DNA of 15,394 nucleotides, taken from positions 1 through 15,394 of the forward strand of contig CAJLWO010000062.1 in assembly GCA_905210435.1 (NCBI GenBank), read 5' to 3'. Under the pieces are notes generated by a model. The model did not search any database. It was not told the origin of the DNA and saw nothing but the letters and a program-made list of their open reading frames with translations. The position numbers and the translations under genes are program-made. Each line of letters opens with the position of its first letter. The first letter of the stretch is position 1. This DNA is from an uncultured Bacteroidales bacterium (GTDB lineage Bacteria; Bacteroidota; Bacteroidia; Bacteroidales; Muribaculaceae). Below, piece after piece: positions 15,258 through 15,394 of the stretch.

Positions 15258-15394
15258 TTCAGAACGGAAACAAGTATCAAGTGTATTAACACCTCTTACA
15301 TTTGTTGATACATCCTTGTCTTCCGTCCTCCTATTATAGATAGTCAGCCCTTAAAAAGAAGCATTGGGCAGACTTCCTGATTGACGACTGTTCC

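Noticed and set aside
1..15394. CRISPR array, tRNA, rRNA or insertion sequence
   Set aside because: No regularly spaced short repeats, no cloverleaf or rRNA-like stretch, and no transposase frame were seen.

Overview
The window looks like a chromosome segment from a gut-type Bacteroidales bacterium. The evidence is a SusC/SusD pair with trailing surface lipoproteins, Bacteroidetes promoters (TTTG / TAnnTTTG), lipobox cysteines followed by acidic residues, a type IX secretion (T9SS) style C-terminal domain, and no Shine-Dalgarno sequences. A Muribaculaceae-like origin fits the GC-rich codon use, but that is a guess.

Layout, left to right. Positions 1-671 hold what appears to be an invertible promoter cassette. 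A 66-bp inverted repeat (85-150 and 621-686, 65/66 identical) encloses 470 bp with one recognisable outward promoter (533-566) and stem-loops near both ends. Each arm contains a start codon and the beginning of a SusC-type signal peptide, one facing left (99 to 1, cut by the window edge) and one facing right (the susC gene at 672). In the orientation shown the promoter serves the right-hand operon. Inversion would turn it towards the left-hand reading frame.

Positions 672-7153 are a compact operon: a SusC-like TonB-dependent transporter, a SusD-like lipoprotein and a third surface lipoprotein with an internal duplication. A hairpin separates it from a secreted subtilisin-family (S8) peptidase with a T9SS-like tail (7263-9446). 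No glycoside hydrolase is present. The transporter plus secreted protease suggest protein or peptide use more than glycan use, but this is inference.

Positions 9475-11194 are an accessory island: an AT-richer serpin lipoprotein gene (9670-10932) lying between two copies of an ~83-bp direct repeat (9515-9597 and 10950-11031), with strong intergenic palindromes on both outer sides. A serine-protease inhibitor sits directly beside a serine protease.

Positions 11243-14328 are housekeeping: a succinyl-CoA:acetate CoA-transferase family gene on the minus strand and divergent miaB on the plus strand, each with its own promoter in the 230-bp gap. The right end (14373 onward, minus strand) is an AT-rich C-terminal part of a UvrD-like SF1 helicase. 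Its reading frame is broken by a stop codon upstream, so it is probably a remnant or a frameshifted gene.
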